Shown here: positions 1 to 7,619 of the stretch, piece after piece | How positions within the stretch are numbered: position 1 is the first letter of the stretch | How the letters are laid out: each line of letters starts with the position of its first letter | NCBI GenBank assembly: GCA_002366675.1 | Contig: DFBO01000100.1 | Span: 1 to 21,637, forward strand | From: Flavobacteriaceae bacterium UBA3078 | GTDB taxonomy: Bacteria > Bacteroidota > Bacteroidia > Flavobacteriales > Flavobacteriaceae | Direction of reading: 5' to 3' | Length of the DNA: 21,637 nucleotides | Notes under the pieces: model-generated | The model's input: the letters and a program-made list of their open reading frames with translations, nothing else | Databases searched by the model: none | Told to the model about the DNA's origin: nothing | Translations under genes and position numbers: made by a program

Positions 1-2093
1 AATATTCTATCTTCTCCTCTAAACTCTCCAACCAATTCGCCACGTTCATCTACGTTTAATCTTTGAATAGTATCATCAAACCAAATTTTACGTGGTTTTA
101 ATGTAGATACTCCTTTCTCCTTTAGCTCAATTTTCTTGATGGCATTTTTGGTTACAAGGTTTCCTTTTGAAACTCGACCTTTTATAAGAACATCTGCAAA
201 ATCTAAATCCCATTTTAGTTTCTTAATACTACCAACCTGTCTTAAATAAATAGTAACCATTTCTGCTTCACCATTTGGATTAGCTGAAAAATACCAAAGT
301 TTAGAGCCTTTATTACCCTTTGTTAAATCGTATTCTTTATCGCGAGTTATAGAAGTTACTGCAAATCGTTTTACATATGAAGGTCCTTTAATTCCATCAC
401 GATATACCATATTATAAATGGTGCGTTTATCTTTCTTCTTAAAAACAGCAACGTGAATAATATCTTTTCCAATAAAGGTTTTACTGCCAACTTTTGTGAC
501 CATCATTTTTCCATGATTGGTAAATACTATAATATCGTCAATATCACTACAATCACAAACATATTCATCTCTTCTTAAAGATGTGCCTATAAAACCTTCA
601 ACTTTATTAACATATAACTTAGTGTTTCGAATAATTACTTTTGTAGCGTCAACATCTTCGAAAGTTCTAATTTCAGTCTTTCTTTCTTTACCTTCACCAT
701 AATCCTTCTTTAGTCTTTCAAAATAAGCAATAGCATATTCAATTAGATTTGCAAGATGGTGCTTTACTTCAGCTATTTGATCTTCAAGTACATCAATTTT
801 TTGTTGTGCTTTATCTATATCAAATTTTGAAATGCGCTTAATTCTAATTTCTGTCAAACGTGTTATGTCTTCAGCTGTAATTGAGCGCTTTAAGTGTTTG
901 ACATAAGGCTTAAGCCCTTTGTCGATTGCACTAATTACACCATCCCAAGTTTCTTCTTCTTCAATATCACGATAAATCCGATTTTCTATAAAAATACGCT
1001 CAAGAGATGCAAAATGCCATTGTTCTTCAAACTCACCAAGTCTAACTTCTAATTCACTTTTTAATAATTGAACTGTATTATCTGTAGAGCGACGCAACAT
1101 TTCCGATACACCAACAAAAAGAGGTTTATTATCTTCAATAACACAACCTAAAGGAGAAATAGAACTTTCGCAACTTGTAAATGCATAAAGCGCGTCAATT
1201 GTTTTATCTGGTGAAATGCCTCCAGGCAAATGCACTAATATCTCAACATCTGCAGCAGTGTTATCTTCAATTTTTTTAATCTTAATCTTCCCCTTATCGT
1301 TTGCTTTTAATATAGAATCTATTAATGACGATGTATTTGTACCATAGGGTATTTCAGTAATAACTAAGGTGTTTTTATCTAGCTGAGAAATTTTAGCTCT
1401 TACACGAACCTTTCCTCCACGCAAACCATCATTATAATTACTTATATCTACAATTCCAGCTGTTGGGAAATCTGGGTAAATAGTAAATCGTTTTCCTTTT
1501 AAATGTTTTACTGAAGCATCAATAAGTTCAATAAAATTATGAGGTAATATTTTTGTTGAAAGTCCTACTGCAATACCTTCTCCTCCTTGTGCTAAAAGCA
1601 AAGGAAACATAACCGGAAGATTGACAGGTTCTTTTCTTCTACCATCATACGATGATTGCCATTCTGTTATTTTTGGATTGTAAACGACATCTAATGCAAA
1701 TTTTGATAAACGCGCTTCTATATAACGTGAAGCTGCAGCACTATCTCCTGTTAATATGTTTCCCCAGTTTCCTTGGGTATCTATTAAGATATCTTTTTGC
1801 CCAATTTGTACCATGGCATCAGCAATACTAGCATCTCCATGAGGATGATATTGCATGGTATGCCCAACAATATTGGCAACTTTATTGTAACGTCCATCAT
1901 CCAAATCCTTCATTGAATGCATAATACGACGCTGTACAGGTTTTAAACCGTCTTCTATAGCTGGAACAGCACGCTCAAGGATAACATAAGAGGCATAATC
2001 TAAAAACCAATCTTTAAACATACCTGAAACTTTAGTAATAGTTTCTTGGTTTTCTTCATGTTCATTTAACAAATCGTTGTTATCTTCACTCAT
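1..2093 (-). CDS. parC: DNA topoisomerase IV subunit A (ParC), 3' end missing
   Basis: This is the breakage-reunion subunit of topoisomerase IV, which pairs with ParE to unlink daughter chromosomes. The frame is open from the ATG at 2093 to the window edge: 697 complete codons and two bases, no stop. The remaining C-terminal part lies outside. Visible landmarks are HPHGD at residues 83-87, the catalytic Tyr124 in AAASRYIEARL, and the RRKEPVNLPVMFPLLLA region. The quinolone-pocket serine of E. coli GyrA Ser83/ParC Ser80 is Ala88 here; the acidic partner is kept as Asp92. The start codon shares one base with the stop of the upstream gene (TAATG), so translation is probably coupled. Bacteroidota GyrA and ParC are similar. 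The immediate parE neighbour and the HPHGDASI motif favour ParC over GyrA. Confidence 0.93.
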   Translation of the reverse strand, partial: MSEDNNDLLNEHEENQETITKVSGMFKDWFLDYASYVILERAVPAIEDGLKPVQRRIMHSMKDLDDGRYNKVANIVGHTMQYHPHGDASIADAMVQIGQKDILIDTQGNWGNILTGDSAAASRYIEARLSKFALDVVYNPKITEWQSSYDGRRKEPVNLPVMFPLLLAQGGEGIAVGLSTKILPHNFIELIDASVKHLKGKRFTIYPDFPTAGIVDISNYNDGLRGGKVRVRAKISQLDKNTLVITEIPYGTNTSSLIDSILKANDKGKIKIKKIEDNTAADVEILVHLPGGISPDKTIDALYAFTSCESSISPLGCVIEDNKPLFVGVSEMLRRSTDNTVQLLKSELEVRLGEFEEQWHFASLERIFIENRIYRDIEEEETWDGVISAIDKGLKPYVKHLKRSITAEDITRLTEIRIKRISKFDIDKAQQKIDVLEDQIAEVKHHLANLIEYAIAYFERLKKDYGEGKERKTEIRTFEDVDATKVIIRNTKLYVNKVEGFIGTSLRRDEYVCDCSDIDDIIVFTNHGKMMVTKVGSKTFIGKDIIHVAVFKKKDKRTIYNMVYRDGIKGPSYVKRFAVTSITRDKEYDLTKGNKGSKLWYFSANPNGEAEMVTIYLRQVGSIKKLKWDLDFADVLIKGRVSKGNLVTKNAIKKIELKEKGVSTLKPRKIWFDDTIQRLNVDERGELVGEFRGEDRI

Positions 2094-2575
2094 TAATTAT
2101 TAGATTTTCTATTGTGTTTAACCATTTTGGTTAAAGATTGTCTGATATATTTTCTCTTTTTTCTTGTCACTAAAGTCACATTAAATTTTTCTTTTACAAT
2201 ATAACCTCTACTGTCTTTTATATAGAGTACTAAAGTTTTAAAAAAGAAATAATTTTTAAATTTAAAGCCTGTTAATCTATCTTTAGAAAACTCAACGGTG
2301 TGTTCTCTATAGTTAAATTGATCAGATAATAATAATCCTTTGTTTGTAACTATTACCTTTAACCCATCACTATCATATTCAAAATATTTAGCAATAGAGT
2401 GAACAATAAAAAAAATAGCGCTAAAGCTTAGAACAATGACTAGAAAAGTTGCAAATGGATTAGGTGTTAAGTCACTAAATGCTCTAAATATCGTTGCAGA
2501 AAGCAATGCTAAAATAATTAGTACAAAATAAACCGATACGATAACGTTTTTTACTTTTGCATTGTTAGTTCTCAT
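2093..2575 (-). CDS. Two-helix membrane protein of unknown function, between parE and parC
   Basis: The protein has 160 residues. Two hydrophobic segments lie at about residues 10-30 and 43-64. A soluble C-terminal part follows (about 70-150), rich in alternating beta-type residues, and the tail is strongly basic (MVKHNRKSNN). The soluble part looks like a small beta domain of the bacterial PH-like kind, but that is only an impression. I recognise no named family. The start overlaps the parE stop by four bases (ATGA) and the stop overlaps the parC start by one base (TAATG). It is therefore embedded in, and almost certainly co-translated with, the topoisomerase IV operon. Function unknown; membrane tethering or an accessory role for the enzyme is speculation. 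Confidence 0.85.
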   Translation of the reverse strand: MRTNNAKVKNVIVSVYFVLIILALLSATIFRAFSDLTPNPFATFLVIVLSFSAIFFIVHSIAKYFEYDSDGLKVIVTNKGLLLSDQFNYREHTVEFSKDRLTGFKFKNYFFFKTLVLYIKDSRGYIVKEKFNVTLVTRKKRKYIRQSLTKMVKHNRKSNN

Positions 2576-4434
2576 ACGTTTTCTTCTTCTAAAATATCTA
2601 ATTCAACTTTAAGGTTGTCAATAATAAATTCTTGCCTTGTTGGTGTGTTTTTTCCCATATAAAAAGATAATAACTCTTCAATAGGCATCTCTTTATCTAA
2701 CATTACTGGATCTAGACGAATATCTTCACCTATAAAATGTACAAACTCATCTGGAGATATTTCACCAAGTCCCTTAAAGCGAGTTATTTCTGGTTTTGGC
2801 TTTAATTTTCCAATAGCATCACGACGCTCTTCTTCGGAATAACAATAAATGGTTTCCTTTTTATTTCTAACACGAAATAAAGGTGTTTGCAAAATATACA
2901 AATGACCTTCTTTAATGATTTCAGGGAAGAATTGTAAAAAGAACGTAATTAATAATAACCGAATGTGCATCCCATCTACATCAGCATCTGTAGCAATTAC
3001 TACATTATTATAGCGTAAATCTTCTAAAGACTCTTCGATATTTAATGCTGCTTGCAACAAGTTAAACTCTTCATTTTCATACACTATTTTTTTACTTAAT
3101 CCATAGCTATTTAACGGTTTTCCTTTTAAGCTAAAAACAGCTTGTGTATTAACATCTCTAGATTTAGTAATACTACCTGAAGCCGAATCTCCTTCTGTAA
3201 TAAACAAAGTAGTTTCTAGGTTTCTTTCGTTTTTAGTGTCACCAAAATGGACACGACAATCACGTAATTTTTTATTGTGAAGATTTGCTTTTTTCGCTCT
3301 GTCTTTTGCTAATTTTCGAATGCCTGAAAGCTCCTTGCGTTCACGCTCAGCTTGAAGAATTTTTCGTTGAATTTTCTCAGCTGAATCTGGATTTTTATGT
3401 AAATAGTTATCTAATTGTGTTTTTAAAAAATCGTTTATAAAGGTTCTAACGGTTGGAAGCTTTCCTCCCATGTCTGTTGATCCTAATTTTGTTTTTGTCT
3501 GACTTTCAAAAACAGGTTCCATAACTTTTATAGAGACAGCAGAAACTACAGATTTACGAATGTCTGATGCCTCATAATTTTTACCATAAAATTCTCTAAT
3601 GGTTCTAACAAATGCTTCTCTAAATGCTGATAAATGAGTTCCACCTTGTGTGGTGTTTTGTCCGTTTACAAACGAATGATACTCTTCACTATATTGTGTT
3701 TTACTATGTGTTATAGCAACTTCAATGTCGTCTCCTTTTAAATGAATAATTGGATATAACATGTCTGTATCTTTAATGTTTTCAGCTAAAAGATCTTTTA
3801 AACCATTTTCACTAAAATATTTTTCTCCATTAAAAATAATGGTTAAACCAGTGTTTAAATACACATAGTTTTTAAGCATTTTAATAACATACTCATTTCT
3901 ATATTTGTAGTTTTTGAAAATAACATTATCTGGAATAAAAGATACTTTGGTTCCTTTTCTTCTGGAAGTATCGTCAAGTAAATCTTGATTAGTAAGGTTT
4001 CCTTGCTCAAATTCTGCTGAAGCAGATTTATTATCTCTTGTGGATTCTACTCTAAAAAAAGATGATAAAGCATTTACAGCTTTGGTACCAACGCCATTTA
4101 ATCCTACAGATTTCTTAAATGCTTTGGAATCGTATTTTCCACCAGTATTCATTTTAGACACCACATCTACAACTTTTCCTAACGGAATACCACGACCATA
4201 ATCACGAACAATAACTTTTGTGCCTTGAATGGATACATCAATAGTTTTACCTGCTCCCATAACATATTCATCTATGGAGTTGTCTAAAACTTCTTTTAAA
4301 AGAATGTATATACCATCGTCTGGCGAAGATCCATCACCAAGTTTACCAATATACATACCAGGACGCATTCTAATATGTTCTTTCCAGTCCAGTGAACGTA
4401 TATTGTCTTCGGTATAATTGGATTTTACAGTCAT
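2572..4434 (-). CDS. parE: DNA topoisomerase IV subunit B (ParE)
   Basis: ATPase subunit of topoisomerase IV. At 620 residues it is normal length for a type IIA B subunit without the large proteobacterial GyrB insert. The GHKL ATPase is complete: Glu48 (general base) and Asn52 in LLKEVLDNSIDE, Asp78 in VRDYGRG, and the GLNGVGTKA loop at 111-119. The ATP-sensing lysine loop QTKTKLGS is at 312-319. The TOPRIM domain shows EGDSASG with Glu414 and the DADVDG acids at Asp483, Asp485 and Asp487. The C-terminal RFKGLGEISPDEF motif is at about 552-564. It is the first gene of a minus-strand operon with the small membrane protein and parC. No fully convincing promoter was found in the 86 bp up to the ychF terminator; TATATTAG at 4463-4470 is a weak candidate. 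Confidence 0.96.
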   Translation of the reverse strand: MTVKSNYTEDNIRSLDWKEHIRMRPGMYIGKLGDGSSPDDGIYILLKEVLDNSIDEYVMGAGKTIDVSIQGTKVIVRDYGRGIPLGKVVDVVSKMNTGGKYDSKAFKKSVGLNGVGTKAVNALSSFFRVESTRDNKSASAEFEQGNLTNQDLLDDTSRRKGTKVSFIPDNVIFKNYKYRNEYVIKMLKNYVYLNTGLTIIFNGEKYFSENGLKDLLAENIKDTDMLYPIIHLKGDDIEVAITHSKTQYSEEYHSFVNGQNTTQGGTHLSAFREAFVRTIREFYGKNYEASDIRKSVVSAVSIKVMEPVFESQTKTKLGSTDMGGKLPTVRTFINDFLKTQLDNYLHKNPDSAEKIQRKILQAERERKELSGIRKLAKDRAKKANLHNKKLRDCRVHFGDTKNERNLETTLFITEGDSASGSITKSRDVNTQAVFSLKGKPLNSYGLSKKIVYENEEFNLLQAALNIEESLEDLRYNNVVIATDADVDGMHIRLLLITFFLQFFPEIIKEGHLYILQTPLFRVRNKKETIYCYSEEERRDAIGKLKPKPEITRFKGLGEISPDEFVHFIGEDIRLDPVMLDKEMPIEELLSFYMGKNTPTRQEFIIDNLKVELDILEEENV

Positions 4435-4520
4435 AAATTTGGTGCAATAATTTGATACGTTGCTAATATAAGGTTTCGCTTTAAAAAATGAAATACTGAA
4501 ACAACAAAGTAATTAACAAT

Positions 4521-4554
4521 AAAAAGCCAATGTTGTTGAGAACATTGGCTTTTT
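4521..4554 (-). terminator. Intrinsic terminator of ychF
   Basis: Perfect 14-bp inverted repeat: AAAAAGCCAATGTT at 4521-4534 and its exact complement at 4541-4554, with a 6-nt loop. It has a GC-containing stem and flanking A/T tracts, so it could work in both directions. It lies 57 bp past the ychF stop and upstream of parE, so its natural role is to end the ychF transcript and insulate parE. Confidence 0.9.
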
Positions 4555-4610
4555 AAGATTATATAATTTATTTATAGGTACTTCTCTATACTGTTCTTAA
4601 CATAAATGAT

Positions 4611-5705
4611 TTAAACATTAAACAAGAAATGCATCACATCGCCATCTTTAACAACATAATTTTTTCCTTCAACACGCATTTTTCCTGACTCTTTTACTTT
4701 GGCTTCACTTCCATGAGCAACATAATCATTATAAGCAATAACTTCTGCTCTAATAAAGCCTTTTTCGAAATCTGTATGGATAACTCCTGCTGCTTGTGGT
4801 GCAGTTGCACCAACATCAATAGTCCAAGCACGAACTTCTTTTACTCCAGCTGTGAAATACGTTTGTAGATTTAATAACTTATATGCAGAACGGATTAGTT
4901 TGGCAGATCCTGGTTCGTCCAATCCAATATCGGTTAAGAACATTTGGCGCTCTTCGTAATCGTCTAATTCATTAATATCTGCTTCTGTTCCAACTGCAAG
5001 CACTAATACTTCAGCATTCTCATCTTTTACAGCTGCTTTTACTTGCTCGACATAAGCATTACCAGAAACAGCTGAACCTTCATCTACATTACAAACATAC
5101 ATAACAGGCTTGTCTGTAATAAACTGACTTGGTTTTACATAATCATTATAATCTTCTTCAGAAAATTCTAAAGCTCTAACTGAAGTTCCAGCTTCCAAAC
5201 CTGCTTTAATTTTCAATAAAATAGCTTCTTCTTTTTGAGCCTCTTTGTTTCCTGTTTTTGCTGCACGTTTAACTTTATCAAGCTTTTTATCAGCAGTTTC
5301 CAAATCTTTTAACTGCAATTCCATGTCGATAGTTTCCTTATCATTTATAGGATTAATTTTACCATCTACATGCACAATATTATCGTTATCAAAACAACGC
5401 AATACATGAAGAATGGCATCTGTTTCACGAATATTTGCTAAAAACTGATTCCCCAAACCTTCGCCTTTACTAGCTCCTTTTACCAATCCTGCGATATCTA
5501 CAATTTCTACAGTTGCTGGAAGCACACGTTCTGGATTTACCAATTCTTCTAATTTTTGAAGTCTTGGATCTGGTACATTTACAACACCTATATTAGGTTC
5601 TATGGTACAAAACGGAAAGTTAGCACTTTGCGCTTTGGCATTAGATAAACAATTAAAAAGGGTCGATTTCCCGACGTTTGGTAATCCTACGATGCCTGCT
5701 TTCAT
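4611..5705 (-). CDS. ychF: YchF/OLA1-family ribosome-binding ATPase
   Basis: Obg-related translation-factor ATPase of the YchF/OLA1 family, which binds ribosomes. At 364 residues it is essentially the family's standard length. The P-loop GLPNVGKST is at 7-15. The G3 region DIAGLVKGASKGEGLG starts at residue 70. The G4 position reads NVDE (206-209) rather than NKxD, as expected for this family's preference for ATP over GTP. A coiled-coil-like helical insert (about 125-175) and a C-terminal TGS domain (about 280-364, ending DVMHFLFNV) complete the architecture. It appears to be a single-gene unit. A TACCTTTG -7 element lies at 5763-5770, a hairpin sits at the start of its leader, and a strong terminator follows. 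Confidence 0.96.
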   Translation of the reverse strand: MKAGIVGLPNVGKSTLFNCLSNAKAQSANFPFCTIEPNIGVVNVPDPRLQKLEELVNPERVLPATVEIVDIAGLVKGASKGEGLGNQFLANIRETDAILHVLRCFDNDNIVHVDGKINPINDKETIDMELQLKDLETADKKLDKVKRAAKTGNKEAQKEEAILLKIKAGLEAGTSVRALEFSEEDYNDYVKPSQFITDKPVMYVCNVDEGSAVSGNAYVEQVKAAVKDENAEVLVLAVGTEADINELDDYEERQMFLTDIGLDEPGSAKLIRSAYKLLNLQTYFTAGVKEVRAWTIDVGATAPQAAGVIHTDFEKGFIRAEVIAYNDYVAHGSEAKVKESGKMRVEGKNYVVKDGDVMHFLFNV

Positions 5706-5730
5706 TTTCTTTAGATAATTAGATTAAAGA

Positions 5731-5758
5731 CGCAAGAACCATGACGTTGGTTTTTGCG
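5731..5758 (-). promoter_or_regulatory. Hairpin at the 5' end of the ychF leader
   Basis: Near-perfect inverted repeat CGCAAGAACC (5731-5740) and GGTTTTTGCG (5749-5758) with an 8-nt loop; nine of ten pairs match. From the predicted promoter, the ychF mRNA would begin about 0-3 nt before this stem, placing it at the extreme 5' end, 26 nt from the start codon. A role in message stability or leader regulation is inference. The single mismatch pairs as G.U only on the plus strand, which argues mildly against strong selection in the ychF RNA. Confidence 0.4.
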
Positions 5759-5762
5759 AGTG

Positions 5763-5770
5763 CAAAGGTA
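5763..5770 (-). promoter_or_regulatory. Promoter -7 element for ychF
   Basis: Read on the minus strand this is TACCTTTG, an exact match to the Bacteroidota sigma-ABfr -7 consensus TAnnTTTG. It lies 58 bp upstream of the ychF start. No clear TTTG is seen at the -33 position, so only the -7 half is well supported. Confidence 0.55.
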
Positions 5771-5833
5771 ACTAATTACTTGAATAGTTTGAATAGGGAA
5801 TTGGAAATTGTTTATGTGTGAATTTTTTGGTTA

Positions 5834-5971
5834 CGCTTATCGGTCTAGTATAAGAATAGTAGCGGATTTACACGCAATTACTTTTCGGTTAAACAGACCT
5901 CAATTATGTTTATTTACTTTCGTTTTAGCGATTAAACCGCTATTATTTTTATACATTGTTGGCATACGTTA
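5834..5971 (+). repeat. Hairpin element, left copy, at the 3' side of the esterase gene
   Basis: A 138-bp element beginning CGCTTATCG (5834-5842) and ending GTTGGCATACGTTA (5958-5971). Inside is a long stem: 5848-5870 pairs with 5933-5954 over 22 base pairs on the plus strand (20 Watson-Crick, two G.T), with a single unpaired A and a 62-nt loop. The last three bases are the stop codon of the esterase gene. A second, shorter copy with the same two ends lies inverted at 7444-7503. It is not a simple terminator: the loop is long and there is no T-tract. Any mobility or recombination role is a hypothesis. Confidence 0.6.
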
Positions 5972-7432
5972 TTTGTTTTCATTCAGCCAATTTTCGTAGT
6001 TTTTTAATAAAAAATTAATCCCATCATTTTTATATTCTTCTGTAAATAATGTAAAGTGGTCTCCTGCATAATATTCAAATTCTATATTAGCATCTATACT
6101 TTTCATTTCTTTCTCTAAAAGTTTGACTGCGTGGTGTAAATGAAAATTGTCACTTGTGCCTACTGTAATTCTGATTTTCCCAGTAAGGTCTTTTTTAATA
6201 TTGCTCCAATTATCTCTTAAAATAATTGAAAGGTCATATCTTTTCCAAAGAGGAATAGCTTTCTTATTAATTTCTCCACTTGGAATATTTACTAACCTAA
6301 TTCTATTTCCATCATTATCAAACCCTCCAAAAACAGCATCGAACGAACGTAGTTGAGAACCTCGGTAAATTACATTTTCTGTTCTGTAGAAATCTTTCGC
6401 ACTAATGACTGGAAATCTGCCTGCTATGGTAACATCAGCTAATAAATTTCCTTTTGCGTCATAAAACATATTATTTGCATCATAAATGTTTTTATTTTGA
6501 TAGTTCCTAAAATCTACTTGGTCAGGTGCGCTTGACCAAGCTCCAGCAAATGTTTTTGGGTAATTTATTTGTAGCCAAAGAGAAGTCCATCCTCCACTAC
6601 TATGACCGTGTAATAAAAATGCACCATTAGTTCTATATTTTTGTTTTAATGCAGGCATAAATTCATTTATAAGTGCATCTCCCCAAGGTCCATTAACATC
6701 ACTATTAGCATAAGTAGAATGTCCTTCTGGACAGTTACCATCTAAATAAATTACAATTGTAGATTGCTCACCTAACTGTTCTAAAAAAGTACTGCGACCT
6801 GAATGTAATTTATAATTTGCTCCGAAACCAAAAATTGAAAATATAACAGGATATTCTTTTTTAGGTTGTTCAAAGTAATCTTTTGGTAAACTAACAGCAG
6901 CACTAACAAAAATATCTTTTTTATGAAATTTACTTAAGAGGTCAGATTTAATACTTAATTCTTTTAGAAATTCAGTTTCATTAAACTTAATTGGTTGAAT
7001 AACCTTATTTGCTTTTAACTTAAAGACTTTGTCGAAATCTTTAGTTAAATCAATTTTGATTGGTTCAGAATATAAATTTCCAGAGCTTGTGCCAATATTT
7101 GCATCACCTAAATTCAAATCGAATACAGCCTGTACATAATATTCTCCTCGCTCAATATTTGATAATTCAACAGGATAAGATATGGCATTATCATCGAAAA
7201 TGATACTTTCATTAGCTTTTAAATCCTTAGCAACAACTCTGTACACTGGTGTCAATTCAAGTCCAACAAAAATATCCTTTGGTGACTTTTTTTCCTTTGA
7301 AAGGTAGAGTAGAACGTTTCCCGAATACTCTTCTTGCATTACATTTGTGTCGAAACTAACTTCAAATATTTGAGCTTTCGCTTGGAATCCAATAATTATG
7401 AAAAGGATAATTAAAATGTAAGTTTTTCTCAT
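5969..7432 (-). CDS. Secreted alpha/beta-hydrolase esterase
   Basis: Probable exported esterase of the putative-esterase (esterase D-like, PF00756-type) alpha/beta-hydrolase group. I place the start at 7432 because the protein then opens with a clean signal peptide (MRKTYILIILFIIIGFQAKAQ). An in-frame ATG at 7465 would put 11 unlikely residues before it and lies inside the upstream hairpin element. The mature part has a beta-rich N-terminal region (about 22-150) and a hydrolase domain (about 160-487). The domain carries the nucleophile motif GHSSG with Ser278 and probable acid and base at Asp428 (GTSDNF) and His459 (AGDHF). The substrate is unknown. The gene stands alone, sits between backbone genes, and is bounded within 12 bp on each side by inverted copies of a hairpin element, suggesting it was inserted as a unit. 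No sign of decay. Confidence 0.85.
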   Translation of the reverse strand: MRKTYILIILFIIIGFQAKAQIFEVSFDTNVMQEEYSGNVLLYLSKEKKSPKDIFVGLELTPVYRVVAKDLKANESIIFDDNAISYPVELSNIERGEYYVQAVFDLNLGDANIGTSSGNLYSEPIKIDLTKDFDKVFKLKANKVIQPIKFNETEFLKELSIKSDLLSKFHKKDIFVSAAVSLPKDYFEQPKKEYPVIFSIFGFGANYKLHSGRSTFLEQLGEQSTIVIYLDGNCPEGHSTYANSDVNGPWGDALINEFMPALKQKYRTNGAFLLHGHSSGGWTSLWLQINYPKTFAGAWSSAPDQVDFRNYQNKNIYDANNMFYDAKGNLLADVTIAGRFPVISAKDFYRTENVIYRGSQLRSFDAVFGGFDNDGNRIRLVNIPSGEINKKAIPLWKRYDLSIILRDNWSNIKKDLTGKIRITVGTSDNFHLHHAVKLLEKEMKSIDANIEFEYYAGDHFTLFTEEYKNDGINFLLKNYENWLNENK

Positions 7433-7443
7433 ATCAGTGTTTT

Positions 7444-7503
7444 TAATGTTTGCCAACGATATCATATAAAATCGTTTTAATGTTTTATATAATACGATAA
7501 GCG
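7444..7503 (-). repeat. Hairpin element, right copy, upstream of the esterase gene
   Basis: A 60-bp element. Read on the minus strand it begins CGCTTATCG (7503-7495) and ends GTTGGCAAACATTA (7457-7444), matching 9/9 and 12/14 bases at the two ends of the element at 5834-5971. Between the ends is a hairpin: 7457-7471 pairs with 7483-7496 over 14 pairs, with one G.U on the minus strand, one unpaired base and an 11-nt loop. It ends 11 bp before the esterase ATG. The two copies are inverted about the gene and differ mainly in stem and loop length. Confidence 0.55.
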
Positions 7504-7508
7504 AAGTT

Positions 7509-7522
7509 AGTATTTAAATACT
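7509..7522. repeat. 14-bp palindrome AGTATTTAAATACT
   Basis: Perfect palindrome just outside the right hairpin element, in the gap between the esterase and ferredoxin genes. It could be an operator half-pair, but all bases except two are A/T, so chance is a real possibility. No promoter can be tied to it. Confidence 0.25.
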
Positions 7523-7567
7523 TAAGTGTCAATAAGATTAAAACAGTACTTATAAATAATTATAAAC

Positions 7568-7597
7568 AAAAACCCCAAGCAAATGCTTAGGGTTTTT
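7568..7597 (-). terminator. Intrinsic terminator of the ferredoxin gene
   Basis: 13-bp stem with a 4-nt loop (7568-7580 and 7585-7597). On the minus strand every position pairs, with one U.G, and the right arm ends in five T. It lies 22 bp beyond the ferredoxin stop codon, in the right orientation to end that transcript. Confidence 0.85.
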
Positions 7598-7619
7598 AAT
7601 ATAGAATAAGGCTTAGTTT

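Noticed and set aside
5808..5999. Open frame of 63 codons on the plus strand between ychF and the esterase
   Set aside because: It runs through the left hairpin element and into the antisense of the esterase end. There is no domain or recognisable signal; the structure of the element explains the region better.
7433..7465. Upstream ATG for the esterase at 7465
   Set aside because: It lies in the hairpin element and would bury the signal peptide behind 11 residues.
5834..7503. A true integron attC cassette
   Set aside because: No integrase is seen, the core GTTrrry does not fit GTTGGCA exactly, and the two elements are inverted rather than in direct order. Kept only as a loose comparison.
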